Part shown: one piece after another, positions 25,813 through 34,724 of the stretch
Position numbering within the stretch: the stretch's first letter is position 1
Layout of the letters: each line of letters begins with the position of its first letter
Source of the DNA: JAXMAZ01 sp046350115
GTDB taxonomy: Bacteria; Planctomycetota; Planctomycetia; Gemmatales; Gemmataceae
Length of the DNA: 64,000 nucleotides
Assembly: GCA_046350115.1 (NCBI GenBank)
Contig: JAXMAZ010000012.1
Location: 124,001-188,000, forward strand
Reading direction: 5' to 3'
Notes under the pieces: generated by a model
The model's input: the letters and a program-made list of their open reading frames with translations, nothing else
Database searches by the model: none
What the model was told of the DNA's origin: nothing
Translations under genes and position numbers: made by a program

Positions 25813-26108
25813 TGTAGGGTGCGTGGAGGCTCTGCGCAACGCACCGGTGAGACACCCTTTCGCAGGACATCGGACCAATGTCCGTGACTGCCCGAGGGGA
25901 GGGCGAGGCTCCTGCCGAGCCGCCAGCTTGCGGCAACCGCTCCGTCCCAGGCCCGGTGACGGCCGCGGGGGTGGCTTCGACCCGTTGCCACGCGCTCCCC
26001 GGCTCGGCAGGAGCCTCGCCCGCCCCTCGAGCAGTCGGCGACACAGTTCACGGTTGCTGCCGGCTGCGGTGCGTTGCGGTCGCAAAGCCTCCCTCCACGC
26101 ACCCTACG
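25813..26108. repeat. Nested inverted repeat: family B inside family A
   Basis: The outer family-A ends are TGTAGGGTGCGTGGAGGC on the left and GCCTCCCTCCACGCACCCTA on the right. The central part, about 25893-26030, is family B: GAGGGGAGGGCGAGGCTCCT and AGGAGCCTCGCCCGCCCCTC. This is the same architecture as at 21972-22266. It separates two genes of the same strand. Confidence 0.87.
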
Positions 26109-26112
26109 GATG

Positions 26113-29100
26113 TTACGGCCCCGGCCGGCTGAACGCTTTGCCGCCCTGCTTGGCGTACTCGGCCTTCAGCGGCGGGAACTCGTCCAGCAGGGCGGCGAGC
26201 TTGTCCTTCAGCTCTTCCCCCAGGTCCGGGTTGGCCTGCTCCAGGGCGACCAGTTGCGGGGCCAGCTTGGCGAACGCGGTCGCCAGCTTGGCCGGGTCCG
26301 TCTTGTTCAGGCTCGCCGTCCCCCGGGCGACGCAGCGGATCGTCTCGTACACCAGGTCGAAGTACGCCGGCTTGTACACCGCCTCCAGCCGGGTCAGGGC
26401 GGTGTCCATCTGCTGGACGAACGGGCCGTCGTGCGGCTTGCCGTCCGGCCCCGGGGTCTTGGCGAACAGCTCCTTGGCCCACGCCGCCGGCGGGTTCGCC
26501 TGCACCCCTTTGCGGACGTCGTCCGGGGACTTCGGTAGGCGGTCGTCCGGCGGCAGCGCCCGGTGGTCGAGCAGCACCAGCACCGCCTGCCGGGGGTCGC
26601 GCTTGCCGGCGGCCAGCTTCTGCAGGGTCGGGCGGAACTCGGCCGCCTGCTCGGTCCATTTGTTGCGGGCCTCCACCCACAGCGGGGCGGCGGCCTTCGC
26701 GTCCGGGGCGGCGGCCGCCTTGGCTTCAAGCAGGTGGGCCGCCTCCCGCCGGAACGACCGGCCGTCCGGCAGCCCGGCCGCCCAGCCCGGTTTCTCCTTG
26801 CTGCCGAGCGCCTCGGCCAGCGCCGCGTCGGCCTCGGCGAACTTGCCGGCCTGGCGGTAGGCACGGACCAACTCCAGCCGGGCCAGTCGGTCGGCGGCGA
26901 CGGCCGGCCGCCGGGCCTCGTCGAGCTGGTCGGCCCGCTTGCCCAGCTCGTCCGCGGGGACGGCCGGCACCCTCTTGAGCACGTCCGCCGCCGCGTCGTA
27001 CCGACCGTTCTCCCGCAGCCCGCGGCCGATGGCGACCAGCGCCCGGGGGGACAGGTTCGGCTCGGCCGCCGCCTTCTGGAACAGCCCGGCGACCGCCTCC
27101 GTCAGCCTGTCCGCCTCGTCGGCCCTGCCCTCCTTGCGGAGCGCCTCGGCCTGCGGGCGGACGGCCGCCCCGAGCTGCTCCAGCGCCGCCACCCCGGACT
27201 CCGCACTGCCGCCGAGCGTTTTGAGCAGGGCGAGCAGCTCGCCGGCCTTGTCCGCCGCCCCCTCGCGGATGCGGGCCTGGAGGGCGAGCAGTACCACCCG
27301 GTCCCGGCGGAACTCGTCCACCGCCTTGGCCGCAGAAGCCACCTCCGGCGGCTGGTTCGGCCTCACCGCCGGCCCGCCCTTGGCCGCGTCCGTCAGTACC
27401 GGTTGAAGCCGGGCCAGTGCCTCCGGGTACTTGCGGGCCTGGTACAGCGGCACCGCCTGGGCGTACACCGCCCGCAGCCGGGCCAGGTCGGCGCGGAGCG
27501 CCAGCTCGTCCCGGTCGGCGGCCGGGATGGCGGTGAACGACCGGGCCATCGCCGCCGCCCGCTCGGCCGCCTCCTGCCCCCTCGGGTATGTCGCCGGGCC
27601 GGCGGCGAAGTGCAGGTCCGCCAGACGCAGGGCGAGCGTGACCGCCTGCCGGGCGTCGGCGGCCGTCGCGGTCGGCGGCGGGGCCGGCACCGCGGACACA
27701 GCCGCCACCGCCGCGTCGTACAGCCGCTTCTGGTCGGCCGGTGGCAGCGGGGTGTCGCCGTCCTTCGGGCGGAGCAGGGTCAGGGCCGCCGCCGCCTGGC
27801 CGCCGCGGGCGCGGGCCGCCCACGGGCTGCCGGCCGGCACCCTGCCGAGCAGGTCGAACGCCCCCTTCGGGTCGCCGTCGGCCAGCAGCAGGTCGGCGGC
27901 CTGGAGTCGGGCCAGGTCGGTGCTCGGGTCGGTCGGGTAGCGGTCGTCCAACAACCGGGCCACTTGAAGTGCCCGCGCCCGGTCGGCCCGGCGGTCGTCA
28001 GCCGCCGCGTCCGCGTCCAGCTTGTTCGCCGACCGGATGTAGCCGAGCAAGGCGTAGTACCCGGCCCGGGCCGCCAGCCCACCGCCGCGGAGCGTCCGGG
28101 CCAGGTGTTCGCCCAGCACGGCCGCCTGCTGCGGGCGGTCGGCCAGCAGGTAGGCGAACGCCAGCTTCACCTGGGCGTCGGCCACCTCCCGGCCGGCGTC
28201 CCGGGGCGGGGTCAGCTCCTGCACCCGCTCCAGCAGGGCGACCGCCTTCTGCCCTTGCTTCACCAGCTCCGGGCCGCCGTTCGGGTTGGCCCGCTGCACC
28301 TCGTCCGCCTTGTCCAGTTGCACCTGGGCGGCCATCAGGCACTCGTCGGCCGTCGGGAACGCCTCCGGCGGCTTGTCCGCGTCCCCGACCAGCAGGCGGA
28401 TGGCGGTCGAGCGGAACCGGGCCGCCCGGGCGGAGTAGTCGGTGTCGGCCTCCAGCAGTTTGCGGTAATCCCGCTCGGCCTGCTGGAGCAGGTCGCGGGC
28501 GAACGCCGGGACGGCCGGCTGTTTGGTCTTCGGGTCGTCCTTGATCGCCAGCCGGGCCTCTTGCAGCTTGCCGGTGGCCAGGTAGAACCGGGCGGCGGCC
28601 ACCTCCGCGGTCGGCTTGCCGGTGCGGGACGCCGACTCGGCCAGGTACGCCTCGATCAGCCGGCGGGACCGCTGCAGTCCGGCGGGCGAGTTGTCGGCCA
28701 GCGCCTTCAGGTAGTCGGCCCGCAGGTCGAAGAACCGCAGTTGGCGGGCGCCGGCCGCCGCGGCGACCGGCGACTTGGCCACGGCGTCCCGCACCTCCCG
28801 GGCGAACCGGTCGGCCTCGGTCGGGTTGCCCCGCTCCCGCTCGGACTCGGCCGCCCACGCCAGGGCGACCCAGTGGAGCGGCTCGGCCGGGTCGCCGGCG
28901 GCCACCTGGCGGAGCAGCTTGACCGCCTCCTCCAGCGCCTTGCCGCGGGCGATGGTGTTCTCCGTCCCGCCGGCCACCTGGTACGCCCGGGCCAGCTCGG
29001 CGGTGTTCAGCGCCCGGTCCAGCTCGGCCTGAGCGACCTCGTGCTGGAGCGCGGCTTTGCGGGCCGGGGTCAGGGAGGGGTCGTCGGCCAGCTTGGCGAA

Positions 29101-29589
29101 CTCGGCGGCCGCCTTGGCGAACCGGCCGGCCGCGTCCAGGAACACCGGCCGGCTGGCCGCCGCGTCGGCGGCCCGTTTGGCCGGGTCGTCCTGCTGGGCA
29201 GCCCTCGCCAGTTGGCCCCGGGCCTGGACCGCGGTCGCCCGGGCGATGGCCATCGCCGCCTCCGGCCGGCGGGGGTGGCGGGGCGACACCGTGGTCAGGA
29301 ACTTGTCGAACTCGGCCCGGGCGGCGGCAGCCAGTGCCTCCTTCTTCGCCTCGTCCGGCTCGCCCGCCGCGACCGCCAGCCGGGCTTGCGCCGTCTCCAG
29401 CAGGATGTCCGCCCACAGGTCCGGATCGGCGGTTTTGGCCGCCAGGTCGGTGAGGTACTCGAGGGCCAGGTCGGGCAACTGCTGGTCGCGGAGGCCGCGG
29501 GCCAGGTCGAGCGGGTTGCTCGGCTGGGCAGAGATCGCGGGGGTGAAAGCGAGGGTCAGTACGACGGCCCACCGGCAGGGGCAAGACAT
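26113..29589 (-). CDS. Large secreted TPR-like repeat protein
   Basis: The predicted protein has 1158 residues. The N-terminus MSCPCRWAVVLTLAFTPAISAQ is a signal peptide, which decides the start at 29589. The rest is almost entirely Ala-, Leu-, Arg- and Asp-rich helices with TPR-like periodicity, for example LALEYLTDLAAKTADPDLW, LDRALNTAELARAYQ, RLELVRAYRQAGKFAEADAALAEALG and FDLVYETIRCVARG. No catalytic motif was seen. Such proteins act as periplasmic scaffolds or assembly factors. It is followed by the smaller secreted repeat protein at 24731-25792, with a nested repeat between. Its stop is 5 bases from the end of that element. Confidence 0.82.
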   Translation of the reverse strand: MSCPCRWAVVLTLAFTPAISAQPSNPLDLARGLRDQQLPDLALEYLTDLAAKTADPDLWADILLETAQARLAVAAGEPDEAKKEALAAAARAEFDKFLTTVSPRHPRRPEAAMAIARATAVQARGQLARAAQQDDPAKRAADAAASRPVFLDAAGRFAKAAAEFAKLADDPSLTPARKAALQHEVAQAELDRALNTAELARAYQVAGGTENTIARGKALEEAVKLLRQVAAGDPAEPLHWVALAWAAESERERGNPTEADRFAREVRDAVAKSPVAAAAGARQLRFFDLRADYLKALADNSPAGLQRSRRLIEAYLAESASRTGKPTAEVAAARFYLATGKLQEARLAIKDDPKTKQPAVPAFARDLLQQAERDYRKLLEADTDYSARAARFRSTAIRLLVGDADKPPEAFPTADECLMAAQVQLDKADEVQRANPNGGPELVKQGQKAVALLERVQELTPPRDAGREVADAQVKLAFAYLLADRPQQAAVLGEHLARTLRGGGLAARAGYYALLGYIRSANKLDADAAADDRRADRARALQVARLLDDRYPTDPSTDLARLQAADLLLADGDPKGAFDLLGRVPAGSPWAARARGGQAAAALTLLRPKDGDTPLPPADQKRLYDAAVAAVSAVPAPPPTATAADARQAVTLALRLADLHFAAGPATYPRGQEAAERAAAMARSFTAIPAADRDELALRADLARLRAVYAQAVPLYQARKYPEALARLQPVLTDAAKGGPAVRPNQPPEVASAAKAVDEFRRDRVVLLALQARIREGAADKAGELLALLKTLGGSAESGVAALEQLGAAVRPQAEALRKEGRADEADRLTEAVAGLFQKAAAEPNLSPRALVAIGRGLRENGRYDAAADVLKRVPAVPADELGKRADQLDEARRPAVAADRLARLELVRAYRQAGKFAEADAALAEALGSKEKPGWAAGLPDGRSFRREAAHLLEAKAAAAPDAKAAAPLWVEARNKWTEQAAEFRPTLQKLAAGKRDPRQAVLVLLDHRALPPDDRLPKSPDDVRKGVQANPPAAWAKELFAKTPGPDGKPHDGPFVQQMDTALTRLEAVYKPAYFDLVYETIRCVARGTASLNKTDPAKLATAFAKLAPQLVALEQANPDLGEELKDKLAALLDEFPPLKAEYAKQGGKAFSRPGP

Positions 29590-29675
29590 GAAGCGGCTCC
29601 GGGACAGGCGGCTACCGTTGATTCTGAGTCGCGGCTGGAGGGTGTCAAGTTCCGTGTAGCCGCGCCTGGGCGAAC

Positions 29676-29957
29676 GGCCGGCGTCAGCCGGCTGGTCCGG
29701 CCTCCCTGGAGTGACTGCAAGCCCATGCGGAAACGCGGGTCCGGCTCCCCCTCCCGCTTCGGGGAGGGGGTTGGGGTGGGGTTGAGCCGGCCACCCGTTC
29801 CCGTGACTTCGAGCCGTTCTGGTACGGGGCGGAGGCCTGACCCCACCCCCGGCCCCCTCCCCGAAGCGGGGAGGGGGAGCAAAGCACCGCCCGGATACTC
29901 CCGCCGTCTGATCGCATGTCCCCTCCCGGACGGCGGACCAGCCGGCTGACGCCGGCC
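29676..29957. repeat. Nested inverted repeat: family C inside GGCCGGCGTCAGCC arms
   Basis: Perfect 24-base outer arms (29676-29699 and 29934-29957) start GGCCGGCGTCAGCCGGCTGG. Inside are two family-C hairpins, CTCCCGCTTCGGGGAGGGGG (about 29749) and CCCTCCCCGAAGCGGGGAGG (about 29857), with GGGGTGGGG/CCCCACCCCC phrases beside them. It fills the gap between divergent genes at 29589 and 30003, so the promoters of both must lie in or beside it. Confidence 0.88.
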
Positions 29958-30002
29958 ATTCGCCCAAGAAAGCCCGTATCCTGACCGCATCGGGAGGGCC
30001 AC

Positions 30003-31241
30003 ATGCCGGGGTTCGACTTCGACGCGGTCATTCTCGGGGCCGGGGCGGCCGGGCTGATGGCCGCCGTCCATGCCGCCGAGCGCGGCCGGCGGGTGCTGTT
30101 GCTGGAGAAGGGGAAGAAGCCCGGGGTGAAGATTTTGATGTCCGGCGGCACCCGGTGCAACATCACCCACGACTGCGACGCCCGGGGGATCGTCGCCGCG
30201 TTCGGTAAGAACGGGGCGTTCCTACACTCCGCCTTGGCCGCCCTCGGGCCGCGGGACGTGATCGCCTTCTTCGAGGCCGAGGGGGTGGCCACCAAGGTCG
30301 AGGACACCGGCAAAATCTTCCCCGTCAGCGACCGGGCGTTGGACGTGCTGAATGCGCTCCTGCGGCGGTTGGAGCGGGCCGGGGTGCGGCCGAGTGTGAA
30401 CGAGCCGGCCCTGGACGTCGCCCCGTTGCCGGACGGCGGGTTCCGGGTGGCGACGCCGGTGCGGCAGGTGACGTGCGAACACGTCCTCATCACCACCGGC
30501 GGGCTGTCGTACCCGGGGTGCGGCACCACCGGCGACGGGTACGGCTTCGCCAAGAAGTTCGGCCACACCGTCACCCCGACTCGGCCGGCACTTGTGCCGC
30601 TGACGGTGAACGCCGGTTGGGTGCCGGAGCTGAAGGGGATCACGGTCCCGCACGCCGGGCTGAAGGTGCTCGACCCGGCCGGCAAGACGTTGACGGCTCG
30701 TGGCGGGTCGCTGCTGTTCGCCCACTTCGGGCTGACCGGCCCGGCCCCGCTGGACGTCAGCCGGGCGGTCAGCGGCCACCCGCAGCCGACGACGCTCACC
30801 CTGGAGATGGACCTGCTCCCCGGGACGCCGGAGCCGGCTTACGACGACTTCCTGCGGACCGAATCCGTCGCCCAGGGGAAGCGGCAGCTCGCCGGCGTGA
30901 TGTCGGAGTGTCTGCCACGGCGGGTGTGCGACCAACTGCTGGCGCTCGCCGGGTTGCCGGCGGACCGGACCGCGGCGGCACTCAGCAAGGCGGACCGGGC
31001 GAAGCTGGTCGGGCTGACCAAGCGGCTGCGGGTGCCGCTGCGGGGGACGCTCGGCTACGAGAAGGCGGAGGTGACGGCCGGCGGGGTCAGTCTGGACGAG
31101 GTGGACGGGCGGACGATGCAGAGCAAGCGGCACCCCGGGCTGTACCTGGCCGGCGAGGTGCTCGACCTGGACGGGTGGATCGGCGGGTACAACTTCCAGG
31201 CGGCGTGGAGCACCGGCTGGGCGGCCGGCGGCCGGATTTGA
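30003..31241 (+). CDS. FAD-dependent oxidoreductase, HI0933/BaiN family
   Basis: The predicted protein has 412 residues. The dinucleotide-binding motif GAGAAG is at 12-17, followed by LLLEKGKKPGVKILMSGGTRCN, the signature of this flavoprotein family. A middle block (ITTGGLSYPGCGTTGDGYGFA) and a C-terminal FAD block (GLYLAGEVLDLDGWIGGYNFQ) complete the pattern. The family contains BaiN of bile acid metabolism and uncharacterised YhiN proteins; here the substrate is unknown. The ATG at 30003 is preceded by GGGAGGGCCAC. Confidence 0.93.
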   Translation: MPGFDFDAVILGAGAAGLMAAVHAAERGRRVLLLEKGKKPGVKILMSGGTRCNITHDCDARGIVAAFGKNGAFLHSALAALGPRDVIAFFEAEGVATKVEDTGKIFPVSDRALDVLNALLRRLERAGVRPSVNEPALDVAPLPDGGFRVATPVRQVTCEHVLITTGGLSYPGCGTTGDGYGFAKKFGHTVTPTRPALVPLTVNAGWVPELKGITVPHAGLKVLDPAGKTLTARGGSLLFAHFGLTGPAPLDVSRAVSGHPQPTTLTLEMDLLPGTPEPAYDDFLRTESVAQGKRQLAGVMSECLPRRVCDQLLALAGLPADRTAAALSKADRAKLVGLTKRLRVPLRGTLGYEKAEVTAGGVSLDEVDGRTMQSKRHPGLYLAGEVLDLDGWIGGYNFQAAWSTGWAAGGRI

Positions 31242-31259
31242 AGACACCAGGACGAAAGC

Positions 31260-31283
31260 CCACCCGTTGCTACGGGTGGGCGG
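31260..31283 (+). terminator. Hairpin terminator after the flavoprotein gene
   Basis: GCCCACCCGT and ACGGGTGGGC flank the loop TGCT. The same hairpin, with slight loop changes, recurs at 54151 and 59975. It lies 18 bases after the stop of the flavoprotein gene. Confidence 0.65.
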
Positions 31284-31339
31284 GACTGCCTGGGTCGGAA
31301 CGCTGAGTCGCGGGGCAAAAAGAAGCGATTGCGACTCGT

Positions 31340-31361
31340 CCCACGGACCGCGGTCCGTGGG
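31340..31361 (-). terminator. 22-base palindrome downstream of the aminotransferase
   Basis: CCCACGGACCGCGGTCCGTGGG is a perfect palindrome 12 bases beyond the restored stop codon of the minus-strand aminotransferase at 31374. It probably ends that transcript. No clear T run follows. Confidence 0.5.
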
Positions 31362-31373
31362 CTTTCGCCCCGA

Positions 31374-32673
31374 TCACGCCCGCGCCACTTCGCGTCCGGC
31401 CCGCTCCAGCCCCCGGCTCGCCCGCCGCAGGCGGCGAATCCCCCTCGGCCAACTGGTCCGGCTGGGCCACCCCGAAGCTGAGCCGGGCCTCGTTCCGCGG
31501 CAGCACCCCGAACTCGTCCGGCACGTGCCCGTACTCGCCCGGCACGTACAGCACCCCGGCGTCCACGCACCGCGGCACCAGTGGCCCGGTCCGCCCGGCG
31601 TTCACGTGCGGCGGGAACGTCAGCCAGACGTACAGCCCGCCGGCCGGCTTCGTCCACCGCACCTCCGGCCAGTCGGCGAACTCCGCCTCCAGCGCCCGCA
31701 GCATGGCGTCCCGCTTGGCCCGGTAGACGCCCCGCAGGTACTCGACGTGCCGGTCGTAGGCGCCGGTCGTCAAGAGCCGGTCGAGGATGTGTTGCGACAG
31801 GTTCGTCGAGCCGAAGTCGTGGTTCCCCTTCAGGTTCACCAGCGGGTCCATCAGCCCCTTGGGCAGCACCGCCCACCCGGTCTTCAGCCCCGGCGAGCAC
31901 GGCTTCGAGAAAGTGCTGGCGTACACCACCCACTCGTTCGCCGGGTCGGACTTCTTGACGCTCGGCAGGTCCGGGCCGTCGTACCGCAGCTCCCGGTAGG
32001 CGGCGTCTTCCAGGATCAGGATGCGATGATCGCGGCTGTACTTCTTCGCCAGATCGACCAGCTTCGGCCGGCGGTCGGCGGCCAGGCTGAGGCCGGTCGG
32101 GTTCTGGAAGTAGTCAACCGTGTAGATCAGCTTCACCCGCGGCAGCTCGCCCGCTTTCTCCAGCCGGGCGAGCAGATCATCGAGGGCGTCGACGTTCATC
32201 CCCCCGGCGTCCATCGGGACGGTGTAGACGGTCGCCCCGTGGCTCTTGAGGCAGTCGTGATAGACGAAGTACGACGGCGCCTCGGCGATGACGATGTCGC
32301 CCGGGTCGAACAGCACCTCGCCGAGCAGGTAGAGCAGCTGCTGGGAGCCGGTGGTCAGGAGTACGTCGTCCGGCGTCAGGCTCATCCCGGCCGGCGTGGT
32401 GCCGTCGGCGGCGCACAGCCGGCTCAGCAGCTTCTCGCGGAGCCGGGGCAGCCCTTGCGTGGACCCGTACTGGAGGGCCGCCTTCGCCGCCGCCGGGTCG
32501 GCCATGATCGCCTGTACCGCCGCCCCGACCTCGGCGGCCGGCAGCGACCCCTCGTCCACCAGCCCGGCGGCCAGGGAGATCAGCCCCGGCGTCTCGATCG
32601 CCGTCTGGATGAAGAAGCTGATCGGGGAGTCGGCGGTCCGACCGGTCTGGGCGGACAACTTCAACGGCGGCAT
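31374..32673 (-). CDS. PLP-dependent aminotransferase (class I/II, 2-aminoadipate-transaminase-like), C-terminal frameshift
   Basis: The protein is about 430 residues. It starts MPPLKLSAQTGRTADSP, followed by ISLAAGLVDEGSLPA, YGSTQGLPRLRE, the GSQQLLYL segment, YFQNPTGLSL and the PLP lysine Lys257 in STFSK, all as in LysN/ARO8-like enzymes. The last block GVLPRNEARLSFGVAQPDQLAEG is conserved. Just after it a run of five G (31441-31445) throws the frame off: read as is, the protein continues through the repeat to 31270. Removing one G gives IRRLRRASRGLERAGREVARA and a stop at 31374-31376, a natural end. The enzyme itself is probably complete. Substrate not determined. Confidence 0.88.
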
Positions 32674-32704
32674 CGGCTCACGCGGGGGCCAGGGGGAAAG
32701 TAAA

Positions 32705-32733
32705 CCGGCCCCGGAGGGTCACTCCGGGGCCGG
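32705..32733 (-). terminator. Strong intrinsic terminator downstream of a small ORF
   Basis: Twelve-base arms CCGGCCCCGGAG and CTCCGGGGCCGG enclose a 5-base loop. On the minus strand the hairpin is followed by TTTACTTT. It lies 27 bases downstream of the stop of the 24-codon ORF at 32761-32835 and upstream of the aminotransferase gene. Confidence 0.8.
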
Positions 32734-32760
32734 CGAGGGTGTCAGTTCGCGTCCCGGAGG

Positions 32761-32835
32761 TTAAGGGTGTACGGCGGCGGCAGCCGCGGCGGCAGCGGCG
32801 ATGGCGATAGCAAGGTTAGCCGCGACGGTCGCCAT
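32761..32835 (-). CDS. Possible small Ala-rich hydrophobic peptide (24 aa)
   Basis: ATG at 32835 opens a 24-codon frame to TAA. The peptide has one short polar N-terminal part (MATVAANL), then AIAI, a run of nine alanines, and VHP. GAGGTG lies about 9 bases before the ATG as a possible ribosome binding site. A strong terminator follows at 32705-32733, which supports a short separate transcript. The length fits a single membrane-crossing helix. It could be a leader peptide or chance; no homologue is known to me. Confidence 0.4.
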   Translation of the reverse strand: MATVAANLAIAIAAAAAAAAAVHP

Positions 32836-33012
32836 TCGCCCGAACACCTCGAACCCGGGGGACGTGGAACCTTAACACCGGCGGGCGACCGTGACAAGGG
32901 AAAAACCGGCGGGCCGGAAGGATGTCTTTCTCCCGGTGCTGGCCGGGGTTGGTGGGGCGAGTCACCCTGACCCGTCGCAGCGACTTCGGGGTCTCCGTGT
33001 CGGGATGAAGGC

Positions 33013-33057
33013 CTGACCCCACCCCCATCCCCCTCCCCGAAACAGGGAGGGGGAGCA
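33013..33057. repeat. Single family-C arm
   Basis: The sequence CCTGACCCCACCCCCATCCC, followed by CCTCCCCGAAACAGGGAGGGGGAGC, matches the right-hand part of the element at 29676-29957. The left partner is absent. The rest of 32836-33075 holds no gene that I can support. Confidence 0.7.
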
Positions 33058-33075
33058 AAACCAGAACCGCCGGGA

Positions 33076-33968
33076 TTACGCCGGCGGCTGCCACAAGAAC
33101 ACGTGCTGCACGTCGAACTCCCGGAACCCGAGCCGGCGGTACATCCTCACTGCCGGGGCATTCCGCACGTCCACGCTCAGGGTGAGCCAGTCGTTGCCGG
33201 CGGCCATCGCCCGCCGCAGGGCCGCCCGCACGGCCAGGGTGCCGAACCCCCGGCCGCGAGCCGATGGCGTCAGCCCGACGTAGGTCAACTCGGCGAACCC
33301 CGGCTTCGACCGGCCCCGAGGATCAGCACCCCGGCCGGGTCCGCCCCGAGCCGCAGGAGGGTCCAGTCCGGCGGGTCCGGGGCGGCCATCGCCCGGTAGC
33401 CGGCCAGGATGTCGTCGGCCGACCGTGCCCCGTTCAGCTCCGGGCAGTCGAGGGTGCCGTCGTAGCTGGCCGTCAGGGCGTCGGCGAACCCGGCCGCCGG
33501 GTCGGCGACCGGCTCGAACCGCAACGGGCCGGCTTCCGGGTTCGGGCCGACCCGGACCGACTTGTCCAGCTTGTGGGCGAAGAAGAGGAGCCGGGTGACG
33601 GCCCGGAACCCGGCCCGCTCCAGCGGGCCGACCAGCGGCACGTCCGCCGGCTGCACCACGCACTGGGCCTGCTTCACCCCCGCGGCCCGGAGGTGGGCGA
33701 CGGCCGCGGCGGCGAGGGCGTCGGCGACGGCCGGGTCGTCCGCCCCCGGCGGGTGGACGGACGCCGCGCTGCCGGGCTGGAGTTGCACGAACACGGCCCC
33801 GGTCGGGGAGCCGTCCGGGCCGCGGGCGACGAGCAGCCCGTCCGGGGAGCACTCCCCGGACGCGAACAGGCCGAGCAGCCGGTCGGCGGACACCGACTGC
33901 CGTCGAGCGACCAGCACCCGGACGGCGGCGGCAAGATCATCGGGCGGAACCGGCGAGACGGCGGCCAT
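33076..33968 (-). pseudogene. GNAT family N-acetyltransferase, frameshifted
   Basis: The frame from ATG 33968 (MAAVSPVPPDDLAAAVRVLV) reads to GVLILGAGR and then to a premature stop at 33285. The next frame continues directly with the acetyl-CoA-binding block FAELTYVGLTPSARGRGFGT and the C-terminus MYRRLGFREFDVQHVFLWQP, ending at 33076. One base appears to be missing near 33310. The restored protein would have about 297 residues, with a degenerate N-terminal and a canonical C-terminal GNAT domain (the arrangement of mycothiol-synthase-like proteins). Target unknown. Without correction the acetyl-CoA site is lost. Confidence 0.8.
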
Positions 33969-34006
33969 GCGGACCAGTTTACCGTCCGCGGGGGCACCGG
34001 TCCGGT

Positions 34007-34097
34007 GTAGGGCGGGTCGAGGAGGCTTTGCGACGAGGTCTGCCGGACGGGGCAGAAGTCGCACGGCAGGCCTCGCAAAGCCTCGACCCGCCCTACG
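34007..34097. repeat. Intergenic inverted repeat, family A variant
   Basis: GTAGGGCGGGTCGAGGAGGC on the left pairs with GCCTCGACCCGCCCTACG on the right; a 3-base insertion (AGG) in the left arm is the only difference in the outer stem. The right end contains the TAG stop, read on the minus strand, of the gene at 34093-34719. Confidence 0.82.
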
Positions 34098-34719
34098 TCA
34101 AACCCGCCGTCGGGTGCAGCACCGGGCGATAGCCGGCTCTCAAAGCCAAGACGGATGCGGTCGGTGTCAGCACCGTGACGGCCAACCGCGGCGACCGACG
34201 GACCGGCGGCGCGTACCCGGCGTGCGACCACTGCCGCACCGCCCCGCCGGCCACCAGCCACGCGGTTTCGGCATCCCCCGGGAGCGTCACGAAGGTGCCG
34301 TCCGGCAGGTCGCCGAGCCGGGCGGTCGGCCGGGGGTGGCCGCGGCGGGGCGGGACGCGGTCGGCGTGCAGGGCGGCGTCCACCGCCGGGGCACGGGCCG
34401 GGCCGCCGGTGACGGACGCCCACGCCTCCACGAACGCCCGGAACGCCGGTCGGCGGCAGTACGCACAGGGCCGGTGCCCGGCGGCCAGTGCCGTCGCTTC
34501 GTCGAGGAAGAACAACTCCGTCCACCGCCGCGGGGTCATCGCCACCCGCCGCACGGTTTTGAACGTCAAGGTGCAGACGATCCACGCCCGGGTCCGCCAC
34601 CCCTGGGTGACAAGCCGACGATTGGCGTCGTGCAGGCAGCCGCGGTTGCCGGTGAACAGCCCCCGGGCGGGGACCGCCTCGATGGCCGAGAACGGGGTGA
34701 CGCGGTTTTGAAGGGGCAA
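34093..34719 (-). CDS. Conserved hypothetical protein with CAYCRR motif
   Basis: The predicted protein has about 208 residues. It contains FTGNRGCLHDANRRLV, a WRTRAWIVCTLTFK segment, RRWTELFFLDEATALAAGH and CAYCRRPAF. I recognise these as landmarks of a widespread bacterial family of unknown function. The start is probably TTG at 34719, 3 bases after the stop of the phosphate transporter gene (translational coupling likely). The frame is open further upstream, but that part is antisense-frame sequence of the transporter. The last codon is followed by TAG that belongs to the repeat at 34007-34097. Confidence 0.68.
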   Translation of the reverse strand: MPLQNRVTPFSAIEAVPARGLFTGNRGCLHDANRRLVTQGWRTRAWIVCTLTFKTVRRVAMTPRRWTELFFLDEATALAAGHRPCAYCRRPAFRAFVEAWASVTGGPARAPAVDAALHADRVPPRRGHPRPTARLGDLPDGTFVTLPGDAETAWLVAGGAVRQWSHAGYAPPVRRSPRLAVTVLTPTASVLALRAGYRPVLHPTAGLT

Positions 34720-34724
34720 GGCGC

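Noticed and set aside
25671..26102. Small open frames with GEGEAPAEP- or GRGSCRAG-like peptides in the repeats
   Set aside because: They translate the palindromic repeats (families A and B) and recur wherever these occur, so they are not evidence for genes.
26563..29949. Long plus-strand open frame opposite the large secreted repeat protein
   Set aside because: It lacks a ribosome site and motifs, and its composition is that of shadow frames; the minus strand has a signal peptide and consistent helical repeats.
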